Part shown: piece by piece, positions 1-6,013 of the stretch | Position numbering within the stretch: the first letter of the stretch is position 1 | Layout of the letters: every line of letters starts with the position of its first letter | NCBI GenBank assembly: GCA_000438075.1 | Contig: FR903523.1 | Coordinates: 1 to 10,930 of the forward strand | Length of the DNA: 10,930 nucleotides | Reading direction: 5' to 3' | Source of the DNA: Clostridium sp. CAG:609 | Lineage (GTDB): Bacteria; Bacillota_I; Bacilli_A; RF39; UBA660 | The notes under the pieces: model-generated | Database searches by the model: none | Told to the model about the DNA's origin: nothing | Seen by the model: only the letters and a program-made list of their open reading frames with translations | Program-made: the position numbers and the translations under genes

Positions 1-363
1 TTAAAATAATTCAATAATCTTTGGCACAAATATAATTAACCCAATAACTGCTGAAAAAAATGCAAACACTAAAACAGCTCCTGCAGCTATATCTTTAGCA
101 TATTTTGCTTCCAATCTCTTCTCTGGTGATAACAAATTAACCATTTCTTCATATGAAGTATTAATCATTTCAGCCCCAATAACTAATGCAAAAGTAATTA
201 AACAAACAATCCATTCCCAAGTACTTAATTTAAAATAAATACCTGCTATAACAACTAATATCATCATACAAGTATGAACTTTTAAATTTCTTTCTTGCTT
301 AAAAGCTTCCCCTATACCCATTAATGCATATTTAAAACTATCTAATAAACTATTACTTTTCAT
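1..363 (-). CDS. dgkA: Undecaprenol kinase (DgkA family)
   Basis: A 120-residue integral membrane kinase of the prokaryotic diacylglycerol kinase family. In Gram-positive bacteria these small proteins phosphorylate undecaprenol to undecaprenyl phosphate at the membrane. Seen: the amphipathic N-terminal helix followed by E24-R-N-L-K-V-H30, then three hydrophobic helices at about 31-46, 50-66 and 93-113. The catalytic/metal segment E65-M-I-N-T-S-Y-E72 and the K90-D-I-A-A-G-A-V97 motif are present. The usual family V-D-L after the E..NT..E motif reads V-N-L here (N76), a small deviation. The start at 363 has AAAGGA upstream and lies 11 bp inside the PAP2 gene's 3' end, so the two are probably translationally coupled. 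It is the last gene of the four-gene operon within this window; its TAA stop is the first codon of the window. The undecaprenol rather than diacylglycerol substrate is inferred from the lineage and the neighbours. Confidence 0.93.
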   Translation of the reverse strand: MKSNSLLDSFKYALMGIGEAFKQERNLKVHTCMMILVVIAGIYFKLSTWEWIVCLITFALVIGAEMINTSYEEMVNLLSPEKRLEAKYAKDIAAGAVLVFAFFSAVIGLIIFVPKIIELF

Positions 364-964
364 ATTTTTCCTTTACTTTATCATATATATCAATATATAT
401 AATTAATACAACTAAACCTAATGTAAATCCACCTACTACATCTGTAAAATAATGTACACCCACATATATTCTACTAAAACCAATCAATAAAACTAATAAA
501 CTAAGTAATACAATACTTATCCATTTTACATATTTATTTTTAACATTCTTATATATTGTGTAAACAATAATACCATATAAAGCAACACTTACCATAGAAT
601 GACCAGATGGAAAACTATAACCAGATTCTTCCACTAATCTTAAAACACTTGGTCTTGGTCTTCTTACTATATGTTTAACTATTTGATTTACTAATGTTGT
701 AACAACTACATTACCAGCTATAAACCATCTATATTTTTTACTAAATATAATAATTAAGAGTGTTAGTACTACTGTAAATCCAACTCCACCTAATTCAGTA
801 ATTACCTTGACATATGGGTGTAACCCATTAGCCATTATATTATTACTAATAAAATTATAAACACTAGTATCTATACTTAAACTATCATATTTTAAAACAC
901 TATACATAATCCATAAAAATATAATAAAACAAATACCAGCTAAAACATACCTAAACTTCTTCAT
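353..964 (-). CDS. PAP2-family membrane phosphatase (undecaprenyl-PP phosphatase-like)
   Basis: A 203-residue integral membrane PAP2 (type 2 phosphatidic acid phosphatase) enzyme. All three catalytic signatures are visible: K97-x6-R104-P105, P119-S-G-H122 and S164-R165-x5-H171-x3-D175. About six hydrophobic segments surround them (roughly 5-24, 62-75, 81-95, 123-137, 147-163, 176-192), with the active site expected on the outer membrane face. Proteins of this type remove a phosphate from undecaprenyl pyrophosphate (BcrC-like) or from phosphatidylglycerol phosphate and other lipid phosphates. The sequence alone does not decide, but placement between an undecaprenyl-phosphate transporter and an undecaprenol kinase favours the lipid carrier. 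The start is supported by GAAGGATAGG, which overlaps the stop of the upstream DUF368 gene (3-bp gap). Its 3' end overlaps dgkA by 11 bp. Confidence 0.93.
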   Translation of the reverse strand: MKKFRYVLAGICFIIFLWIMYSVLKYDSLSIDTSVYNFISNNIMANGLHPYVKVITELGGVGFTVVLTLLIIIFSKKYRWFIAGNVVVTTLVNQIVKHIVRRPRPSVLRLVEESGYSFPSGHSMVSVALYGIIVYTIYKNVKNKYVKWISIVLLSLLVLLIGFSRIYVGVHYFTDVVGGFTLGLVVLIIYIDIYDKVKEKYEK

Positions 965-967
965 AAC

Positions 968-1861
968 CTATCCTTCTATATGTTTTTCTTTTAAAACATT
1001 CTTTATTTTTTCAAGTCCCATTACAACTACACCACCTATAATAAACATTATTATATTAAATGTATGTATATTAAGTGCATCCCTTGGTACTTCAAGTGTC
1101 TTAGGTCCCATTATAATTGCATATAATGATCCAATCATAAGTCCAAGTATTAAATATACGGTTGCACTTCTTTTCTTTTCTAAACAAACTTTAATAATCT
1201 TAATAACTAAACCAATACCTAAAAGTATACCAATACCAAATACAAATAATGCAGGTACATAAGTAAAGTTTAATGATAAAAATTCTTTAATTGCACTAAT
1301 AATTGGAATATATAAACCAAATATTAATAAAAGTGTTGAACCAGATATACCAGGTAATACCATCGCAGATATACTAACCATACCAGCCACTAAAATATAA
1401 AGAATAAGTCCAATATTTAAATGTGCTATATTAACTGATGTACCTCCACTAACGGGATTAAAATAAGAAATTAAAACAACTACAAGTATTCCAATCAAAC
1501 TAAATATTAAGTTCTTATAATTATTTTTTAAACAATCCTTTTCTTCTTTTATAATCAAAGGAAGTGAAAATATAACAAAACCTAAGAATAATGAACTAAC
1601 TGCATATATCTTACTTTCAAAAAACTTAGTTAAAATAAATGTAGCTAAACAAAGACCAACAATCCAACCACTTCCAAGTTTAAGTAAAAACCAAAAAGCT
1701 CTTTTCTTTTCATCAAAGTCTCCATAAAACAAACTATCTAATGAATTAATAAACTTATCATAAAACCCTAAAATAAAAGCAATAGTTCCACCAGAAACCC
1801 CGGGAACACTATCAGCTAAAGCCATACAAAAACCCCAAAAAGCATTAATTAAATATTTCAT
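968..1861 (-). CDS. popT: DUF368 polyprenyl-phosphate transporter (PopT-like)
   Basis: An integral membrane protein of the DUF368 family, whose members were recently shown to return undecaprenyl phosphate across the membrane (PopT; the other such family is DedA/UptA). Seen: two re-entrant-like family motifs in the two halves of the protein, A-D-S-V-P-G-V-S-G-G-T near the N-terminus and V-L-P-G-I-S-G-S-T after the middle. There are about eight to nine hydrophobic segments over 297 residues, the usual family length. An upstream in-frame ATG exists at 1882, but the ATG at 1861 is preferred: AAGGAG sits six bases before it, and this start lies just after the stop of the upstream DUF218 gene instead of inside it. 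The gene is followed after 3 bp by the PAP2 phosphatase. Transport of undecaprenyl phosphate is a family-based inference, strengthened by the neighbouring kinase and phosphatase. Confidence 0.92.
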   Translation of the reverse strand: MKYLINAFWGFCMALADSVPGVSGGTIAFILGFYDKFINSLDSLFYGDFDEKKRAFWFLLKLGSGWIVGLCLATFILTKFFESKIYAVSSLFLGFVIFSLPLIIKEEKDCLKNNYKNLIFSLIGILVVVLISYFNPVSGGTSVNIAHLNIGLILYILVAGMVSISAMVLPGISGSTLLLIFGLYIPIISAIKEFLSLNFTYVPALFVFGIGILLGIGLVIKIIKVCLEKKRSATVYLILGLMIGSLYAIIMGPKTLEVPRDALNIHTFNIIMFIIGGVVVMGLEKIKNVLKEKHIEG

Positions 1862-1867
1862 ACATTT

Positions 1868-1873
1868 CTCCTT
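1868..1873 (-). promoter_or_regulatory. Ribosome binding site deciding the DUF368 start
   Basis: AAGGAG on the minus strand, six bases upstream of the ATG at 1861. It overlaps the TAA stop of the preceding DUF218 gene (TAA at 1872-1874), a layout typical of coupled operon genes. It favours the 1861 start over the in-frame ATG at 1882, which would place this Shine-Dalgarno sequence inside the coding region. Confidence 0.75.
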
Positions 1874-2540
1874 ATTTATCAAAAGTTACTTCCCCATTAC
1901 CATTAACAGGAATTACATCACCCATTACATCAGCTTCTGGTTTAAACATAACTTTAACAAAATCTTTATCACGTGCAAGAATTTCTCTTGCTTCAAACTT
2001 TAAACTACCTGAATAATTTCTAAGTGTTGCAGATACACCCACAGCATTAAGACCTAATCTCTTAGCTAAATACAAACTTCTATACAAGTGATATTCTTGC
2101 GTAACAATCACAATATCACTTGCTTGAAATATATTCTTAGCTCTATAAATACTATCATATGTAGAAAAACCAGCATGATCCATAAATATATTATTAGAAT
2201 CAATTCCATTATCAATTAAATAATCTTTCATAACATTTACTTCATCATAATATTTTTTACCATGATCTCCACTAACAATTATTCTTTTAGAAACACCATC
2301 TTTATATAACTTAATCGCCGTATCTAATCTATCTTTAAGTATCGGACTAGGTTTTCCATTCCTAAGACCAGCACCAAGTACTAATATTGCATCTTTTCCT
2401 TCATCTGGATTATTAACAATATCACCTTTACTACTTAATTTAACATAAAAATTTATACCAAGTATAACTAACAACAAAATAATTATTATAATAAAAACTA
2501 CTTTTATTATTAATTTTACGTATTTCACTAACACCACCAT
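1872..2540 (-). CDS. DUF218 (YdcF/SanA/ElyC-like) membrane-anchored protein
   Basis: A 222-residue protein with one N-terminal membrane segment (about 8-30) and a DUF218 domain from about residue 49. Seen: D-A-I-L-V-L-G-A-G-L at 50-59, then R71-L-D-T-A, V-S-G-D-H-G at 89-94, Y98-D-E, D121-H-A-G-F-S-T-Y-D-S130, and V-T-Q-E-Y-H-L-Y-R at 146-154. The G-D-H-G...Y-D-E and D-x-A-G-F-x-T-Y-D-S patterns resemble SanA, linked to vancomycin exclusion and envelope integrity in enteric bacteria. ElyC of the same family affects lipid-carrier recycling in E. coli; the biochemical activity is unknown. It is first in an operon with DUF368, PAP2 and undecaprenol kinase. Start choice is uncertain: ATG 2540 is only a few bases from the predicted transcription start, and a GTG at 2528 with GGTGG upstream is an alternative. 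Confidence 0.88.
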   Translation of the reverse strand: MVVLVKYVKLIIKVVFIIIIILLLVILGINFYVKLSSKGDIVNNPDEGKDAILVLGAGLRNGKPSPILKDRLDTAIKLYKDGVSKRIIVSGDHGKKYYDEVNVMKDYLIDNGIDSNNIFMDHAGFSTYDSIYRAKNIFQASDIVIVTQEYHLYRSLYLAKRLGLNAVGVSATLRNYSGSLKFEAREILARDKDFVKVMFKPEADVMGDVIPVNGNGEVTFDK

Positions 2541-2544
2541 CTAT

Positions 2545-2573
2545 ATCATACACTTTTAAATTGAAAAAAGCAA
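2545..2573 (-). promoter_or_regulatory. Promoter of the DUF218-DUF368-PAP2-DgkA operon
   Basis: On the minus strand TTGCTT (2568-2573) and TATGAT (2545-2550) are separated by exactly 17 bp, a reasonable sigma-A match. The predicted transcript would begin at or within a few bases of the first ATG (2540), so the first gene would be leaderless or start at the downstream GTG. The element overlaps the divergent promoter of the glycosyltransferase gene, so the two could compete for polymerase or share a regulator. Confidence 0.55.
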
Positions 2574-2589
2574 CAAAATATATTATACT
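2561..2589 (+). promoter_or_regulatory. Promoter of the glycosyltransferase gene
   Basis: TTGAAA (2561-2566) and TATACT (2584-2589) with a 17-bp spacer, about 25 bp before the ATG at 2614. A second TATAAT at 2590-2595 lies directly behind it, so the exact -10 is uncertain. The expected leader is about 18 nt and carries GCGAGG as ribosome binding site. It overlaps the divergent operon promoter. Confidence 0.55.
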
Positions 2590-2613
2590 TATAATATATA
2601 AAGCGAGGTAAAA

Positions 2614-3795
2614 ATGAAAATAGGAATATTCACAGATGCTTATGAGCCCCACATCTCCGGTGTAACAACAAGCATCAAAATGTTAAAAACTGCATTAGAA
2701 AAAATGCATCACCAAGTTTACATTGTAACTGCCAACTTAATAAGTAATAAATTTAAATATGATGAAGAAAACAAAATAATATACTTACCAGGGATTAAAA
2801 CAGGTATATATGGAACAAAACTAACAGGTATTTATTCAAATAAAGCTATGAAAATAATAAAAGATTGGAATCTTGATGTAATACATTCACAAACAGAATT
2901 TAGTATTGGTTATTTTTCAAGAATAGTAGCAAAAAAACTAAATATACCTGTTGTGCATACATATCACACATTATATGAAGATTATGTTCATTACATAACG
3001 CATGGACACTTTAATAATGCAGCAAAAAAATTAGCAATCAAAATAACTAAATATTACTGTGAAAAACATTGTGATGAACTAATTGTGCCAACTGAAAAAA
3101 TAAAAGAATTATTTATAAACAAATATAATATAAAGAAGAATATTAATGTTATACCAACAGGTATAGACATAGATAAATTTAGTTTAAATAGCAAAATGAA
3201 AGAAAACATAACAAAAATAAAAGCAAAATATAATCTCTCAGATGATGATTTTCTAATAGGTTCTGTAGGAAGAATAGCACCAGAAAAAAGTTTTGATAAA
3301 CTAATTAGTACTATGACTACACTAGTTAAAGAAAACAAAAACATAAAACTAATGCTAGTTGGTGGTGGTCCAGATATAGATAGCTTAAAAGAATTAACAA
3401 AAAAACTTAATTTAACAAACAATGTAATATTCACAGATAAAGTTTTATACGACCAAGTTCCATCATACTACAATTTATTTAATGTTGTTGCATCATTTTC
3501 TAAAACAGAAACCCAAGGTTTAACAATCATCGAAGGACTAGCATCATCAAAACCAACATTATGTATCAACGATGAATCATTTAAAGCAACAATAATACCA
3601 AACTACAATGGATACTTATTTAATAGTGACAAAGAATTTATTGATGACATTTTAAAACTTTTGACAAACAAAAAACTATACAAAGAAATGTCAACCAATG
3701 CTAAAAACAGCACCTACAAATATTCAAAAGAAGTATTTGCATCAGACATACTAAAGGTATATCATAAAGCAATAGAAAAGAAAATAGAAGACTAA
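2614..3795 (+). CDS. GT4-family glycosyltransferase, likely diacylglycerol glucosyltransferase
   Basis: A 393-residue GT-B fold glycosyltransferase. Seen: the N-terminal acceptor domain opening M-K-I-G-I-F-T-D-A-Y-E-P-H-I-S-G-V, with a G-V loop and the H-T-Y-H-T-L-Y-E-D-Y segment at 115-124. Then P-T-G-I-D at 181-185, and a C-terminal nucleotide-sugar domain with G219-R-x-x-P-E-K225, G-G-G-P-D at 250-254, and the retaining-enzyme E-x7-E pair E299/E307 in E-T-Q-G-L-T-I-I-E. The Y-H-T-L-Y-E-D-Y signature and overall pattern resemble the monoglucosyl-diacylglycerol synthases of Acholeplasma and relatives, which put glucose from UDP-glucose on diacylglycerol at the inner membrane face. That acceptor is inferred; other GT4 lipid or wall acceptors are possible. 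Divergent from the lipid-carrier operon, with its own promoter and AGGT ribosome site; its end overlaps the convergent sufS by 4 bp. Confidence 0.88.
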   Translation: MKIGIFTDAYEPHISGVTTSIKMLKTALEKMHHQVYIVTANLISNKFKYDEENKIIYLPGIKTGIYGTKLTGIYSNKAMKIIKDWNLDVIHSQTEFSIGYFSRIVAKKLNIPVVHTYHTLYEDYVHYITHGHFNNAAKKLAIKITKYYCEKHCDELIVPTEKIKELFINKYNIKKNINVIPTGIDIDKFSLNSKMKENITKIKAKYNLSDDDFLIGSVGRIAPEKSFDKLISTMTTLVKENKNIKLMLVGGGPDIDSLKELTKKLNLTNNVIFTDKVLYDQVPSYYNLFNVVASFSKTETQGLTIIEGLASSKPTLCINDESFKATIIPNYNGYLFNSDKEFIDDILKLLTNKKLYKEMSTNAKNSTYKYSKEVFASDILKVYHKAIEKKIED

Positions 3796-3817
3796 ATCAT
3801 TTCATCTTCTATTTTTT
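3781..3817. terminator. Bidirectional terminator overlapping two gene ends
   Basis: AAAATAGAAGA (3781-3791) pairs perfectly over 11 bp with TCTTCTATTTT (3805-3815), with a 13-nt loop that contains the stop codons of both convergent genes. On the plus strand it ends in a T run. On the minus strand the 3' arm is followed by a pyrimidine-rich stretch. It probably terminates both the glycosyltransferase and sufS transcripts, and the stems are coding sequence in both genes. Confidence 0.65.
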
Positions 3818-4988
3818 GTTTATTCTTAAGTAACTCTACAAATTCATCTATTTCAGTCTCAGTATTATAAAAATATAAACTAACTCTCAAAGAATTTGTT
3901 GCCCCTATTGCATTTTTAAGTATCTTTGCACAGTGATTACCAGCTCTAACACATATATTATATTTATTTAAATAATAAGCAACATCTTGACTAAATATTC
4001 CCTCAACATTAAAAGCCACTATTCCACTATCAGCTTCTAAATTAATAATATCAATATGTTCCATTGGTAATAGCTTTTCAATTAAATAATTTCTTAAGTA
4101 TATTTCTCTTTCATGTATTTTATCTATACCTACTTTTTTAATATATCTTATTGCTTCTCCTAACCCTATAACACCGGCTATATTCGGAGTACCAGCTTCT
4201 AATCTTGTAGGTATTTCTTTATAATATACACTATCAACTGTATCAAAAGATTCATTCATTCCTCCACCTACTCTAACAGGTTCTAAATCATTTAATAATT
4301 CATACTTTCCATATAAAACCCCTACACCTGTTGGTCCAAGCATCTTATGTCCAGAAAAAGCTAAAAAATCTATATCTAAATCTTGAACATCAGTCTTAAT
4401 ATGAGGAACACTTTGAGCTCCATCAACAACTACAAATATATTTCTTTCATGAGCAAGTCTAGTAATCTCTTTAATCGGACGAACATCTCCAATAACATTA
4501 GTAACACCAGCTAAAGAAATAACCTTCGTATTCGGAGTAATACTTTTTTTAACATTATCTAGAGTTACATGATAATCTTCATCCAAAGGAATAAAATTAA
4601 CTTTGCAACCAATCAATTTACTTAATCTAAACCAAGGTAATACATTTGATGCATGTTCACTTGTTGTTATTAACACTTCATCACTTGGTTCTAAATATTT
4701 TTGAAAAAAACCAAAAGCAATCATATTTAAAGAATCAGTTGTTCCACTAGTAAAAACTACTTCTTCTTTTTTCTTTGCATTAATAAAATTCATTACTTCT
4801 TCTCTAGCATTTTCATATTCAACATCAACTTTAAACGATATATCATAATCCCCTCTATGAGCATTTGCACTATAATTTTCATAATAATCTTTTATTTTAT
4901 CTATAACACATTTAGGTTTTAAACTTGTAGCACCATTATCAAAATAAATAATATCTTTATTTAACATTGGAAAATCATCTCTATACAT
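3792..4988 (-). CDS. sufS: Cysteine desulfurase, SufS/CsdA type
   Basis: A 398-residue pyridoxal-phosphate enzyme of the group II cysteine desulfurases, which take sulfur from cysteine onto a catalytic cysteine for Fe-S cluster or other sulfur-transfer pathways. Seen: Y-F-D-N-G-A-T-S at 15-22, A-N-A-H-R-G at 41-46, T109-S-E-H112-A-S-N stacking on the cofactor, D189 and Q192 of V-V-V-D-G-A-Q, the Schiff-base lysine K215 in F-S-G-H-K-M-L-G-P-T-G, the catalytic C353 in R-A-G-N-H-C, and R368 of S-L-R-V-S for the substrate carboxylate. Length and motifs are normal. In many Firmicutes sufS sits in sufCDSUB; here no partner gene is next to it, so a SufU-type acceptor must be elsewhere if the Suf pathway is used. 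The start is supported by GGAGGT at 4996-5001. The gene faces the glycosyltransferase and shares a terminator with it. Confidence 0.93.
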   Translation of the reverse strand: MYRDDFPMLNKDIIYFDNGATSLKPKCVIDKIKDYYENYSANAHRGDYDISFKVDVEYENAREEVMNFINAKKKEEVVFTSGTTDSLNMIAFGFFQKYLEPSDEVLITTSEHASNVLPWFRLSKLIGCKVNFIPLDEDYHVTLDNVKKSITPNTKVISLAGVTNVIGDVRPIKEITRLAHERNIFVVVDGAQSVPHIKTDVQDLDIDFLAFSGHKMLGPTGVGVLYGKYELLNDLEPVRVGGGMNESFDTVDSVYYKEIPTRLEAGTPNIAGVIGLGEAIRYIKKVGIDKIHEREIYLRNYLIEKLLPMEHIDIINLEADSGIVAFNVEGIFSQDVAYYLNKYNICVRAGNHCAKILKNAIGATNSLRVSLYFYNTETEIDEFVELLKNKQKIEDEMI

Positions 4989-4995
4989 ATTTTAT

Positions 4996-5001
4996 ACCTC
5001 C
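4996..5001 (-). promoter_or_regulatory. Ribosome binding site of sufS
   Basis: GGAGGT on the minus strand, seven bases upstream of the sufS ATG. It is one of the strongest Shine-Dalgarno sequences in the window and fixes the start at 4988. Confidence 0.8.
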
Positions 5002-5040
5002 ATATCTTATACTATAATTTATTCTCATTTAACAAACGTA

Positions 5041-5049
5041 ATTATAGCA
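5041..5049 (-). promoter_or_regulatory. Extended -10 promoter of sufS
   Basis: TGCTATAAT on the minus strand is a perfect extended -10 (TGnTATAAT). No good -35 lies 16-18 bp upstream, where the sequence is an A/T run directly behind a terminator. Transcription would start near 5034 and give a leader of about 45 nt. Confidence 0.6.
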
Positions 5050-5069
5050 AAAGCCTTGTCCAATTATTT

Positions 5070-5140
5070 TTTAAAAAGCTAGAGAATTCTCTAGCATCTT
5101 TTTTCAGTTCCTCTTATTGTGCTTTTTATTTCGTTCCTGC
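5070..5140 (-). ncRNA. Candidate short minus-strand RNA or sufS attenuated leader
   Basis: A transcript of about 70 nt predicted between the promoter at 5147-5175 and the palindromic terminator at 5078-5095. It carries the direct repeat AGGAAC twice. The second copy, AGAGGAAC, lies 11 nt before an ATG that opens an 8-codon frame (M-L-E-N-S-L-A-F, then TAA) running through the terminator stem. This could be a leader-peptide attenuator for sufS, an independent small RNA, or a chance frame. No known RNA family is recognised. The peptide has no cysteine, which speaks against a simple cysteine-sensing leader peptide. Confidence 0.35.
5078..5095. terminator. Perfect-palindrome intrinsic terminator
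   Basis: GCTAGAGAATTCTCTAGC is a perfect 18-bp palindrome. On the minus strand it is followed by TTTTTAAAAAA, and on the plus strand by ATCTTTTTTC, so it can act both ways. On the minus strand it ends the short transcript predicted from the promoter at 5147-5175, just before the sufS promoter. It could be a stand-alone RNA terminator or an attenuator ahead of sufS. Confidence 0.75.
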
Positions 5141-5146
5141 AACAAT

Positions 5147-5175
5147 ACTATAACATAATTTAAAAAAAATTGCAA
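5147..5175 (-). promoter_or_regulatory. Minus-strand promoter upstream of the sufS terminator
   Basis: TTGCAA (5170-5175) and TATAGT (5147-5152) with a 17-bp spacer. Transcription would begin near 5140. It is back to back with the plus-strand promoter at 5182-5210, and the two -35 boxes are only 6 bp apart. Confidence 0.55.
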
Positions 5176-5181
5176 TTTTAT

Positions 5182-5210
5182 TTGACAAGAAGCAAAATAT
5201 AAAATATAAT
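5182..5210 (+). promoter_or_regulatory. Consensus sigma-A promoter for a small RNA
   Basis: TTGACA (5182-5187), a 17-bp spacer and TATAAT (5205-5210): a perfect match to the housekeeping consensus in both hexamers and spacing. It points into 93 bp that hold no protein gene of normal size and end in a strong terminator. It is the best promoter in the window, which implies a highly expressed short RNA. Confidence 0.8.
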
Positions 5211-5280
5211 TAACTAATGAGAAACATCTCTTTTTCATATTTTTACCAAGGGATTTTCCTTGATGTTTCTCATTAACTAA
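5210..5280. repeat. 11-bp inverted repeats bracketed by 8-bp direct repeats
   Basis: TGAGAAACATC (5218-5228) and GATGTTTCTCA (5262-5272) are perfect terminal inverted repeats of a 55-bp unit. TTAACTAA occurs immediately outside on both sides (5210-5217 and 5273-5280), exactly as a target-site duplication would. Such a unit could be a very small mobile element; it is also explained as the stem of the small RNA. TTAACTAA is partly palindromic (TTA..TAA), which raises the chance of coincidence. Confidence 0.45.
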
Positions 5281-5316
5281 AATAACACAAGCTCTTGCTT
5301 GTGTTATTTATTTTTT
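5217..5316 (+). ncRNA. Candidate small RNA of about 100 nt
   Basis: Bounded by a consensus promoter (start expected near 5217) and an intrinsic terminator (5281-5316). TAATGAGAAACATC (5215-5228) pairs perfectly over 14 bp with GATGTTTCTCATTA (5262-5275), so the 5' end would be locked in a stem. Inside the loop a U-rich single-stranded stretch (5229-5247) is followed by a small AAGG/CCTT hairpin (5248-5261). The U-rich stretch is complementary to a ribosome-binding-site plus start sequence of the GGTAAAAATG type, as found at the glycosyltransferase start. A leaderless 19-codon frame begins exactly at 5217 (ATG) and ends in TAA at 5274-5276, so a micro-peptide is an alternative, though the palindromic design argues for RNA. 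No known RNA family is recognised. Confidence 0.55.
5281..5316 (+). terminator. Intrinsic terminator of the small RNA, shared with the opposite gene
   Basis: AATAACACAAGC (5281-5292) and GCTTGTGTTATT (5297-5308) form a 12-bp stem with a TCTT loop, followed by TATTTTTTTC. On the minus strand the same hairpin overlaps the last codon of the 235-residue gene and is followed by TTTTAG, so it may also end the tex operon. Confidence 0.85.
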
Positions 5317-6011
5317 TCTAAACTATTAAGTAAATCTTTAACATTATCTATATCATATACTGCAAATTTAACTACACCTTTTTCTTCTTTCTTAACAATC
5401 AATTGATTATCACTAAAATCTTCAAAATACAAATTATAATCTTTACCATTATTATTACATAATACATTAATACTTATTGTATTTTTATAATTACTTATCA
5501 CCGGATTATCTTCCTTTTTACTTTTATAAATTGTATCAATTAATCCATTCATAGCTTTTTCAGTTATATCCCCACTTATAAAGCTACTTAAATTTATATA
5601 TTCATAAACCCACATATCAGTTAATTTATAATCCCCACTACAATAATTACCACTTGAATAACTTATATAAACTTTCTTTAAATATTTATTATTATCAATA
5701 TCATACTTAGTAATAGTTATATCATTATCTTTATCATAATAATATATTCCATAACATGACTCTAAACTATTTAAATAGTTTTTCTTCTTGCTTTCCAATT
5801 TACTAAAAGATATCGGTGTATAAAATACTGCTTCATTTTTGTTATCACTTGGTACTAAATACATAAATCTATTAATACTTATTCCATCACCATCCATTGC
5901 CTCAGTTTTAAAAACTTCATTAATAAATGTCTCATTAATAAGAAGAAAAAATACACCTCCGATAAGTAAAAATATTATAGCTACTCTTATTAAATTAAAT
6001 ATTGCTTTCAT
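5304..6011 (-). CDS. Membrane-anchored protein of unknown function
   Basis: A 235-residue protein I do not recognise. Seen: one N-terminal hydrophobic segment (about 7-26) with basic residues before it and no lipobox, so probably a signal anchor. A hydrophilic extracytoplasmic part of about 200 residues follows, rich in Asn, Asp, Lys and Tyr. Three cysteines lie in the outer part, in S-C-Y-G, N-Y-C-S-G and L-C-N-N; a disulfide is possible. The alternating hydrophobic pattern suggests beta structure. Its ATG follows the tex stop by 2 bp, and its GAGGAATAGG ribosome site overlaps that stop, so it is cotranscribed and coupled with tex. That proximity does not show a functional link. It ends inside the terminator hairpin at 5281-5308. 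Confidence 0.75.
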   Translation of the reverse strand: MKAIFNLIRVAIIFLLIGGVFFLLINETFINEVFKTEAMDGDGISINRFMYLVPSDNKNEAVFYTPISFSKLESKKKNYLNSLESCYGIYYYDKDNDITITKYDIDNNKYLKKVYISYSSGNYCSGDYKLTDMWVYEYINLSSFISGDITEKAMNGLIDTIYKSKKEDNPVISNYKNTISINVLCNNNGKDYNLYFEDFSDNQLIVKKEEKGVVKFAVYDIDNVKDLLNSLEKNK

Positions 6012-6013
6012 AC

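Noticed and set aside
2440..2652. Minus-strand 70-codon frame across the divergent promoter
   Set aside because: It overlaps two better-supported genes and both promoters and has no family features.
3054..3434. Minus-strand 126-codon frame inside the glycosyltransferase
   Set aside because: A shadow of the plus-strand gene, whose GT4 motifs are clear.
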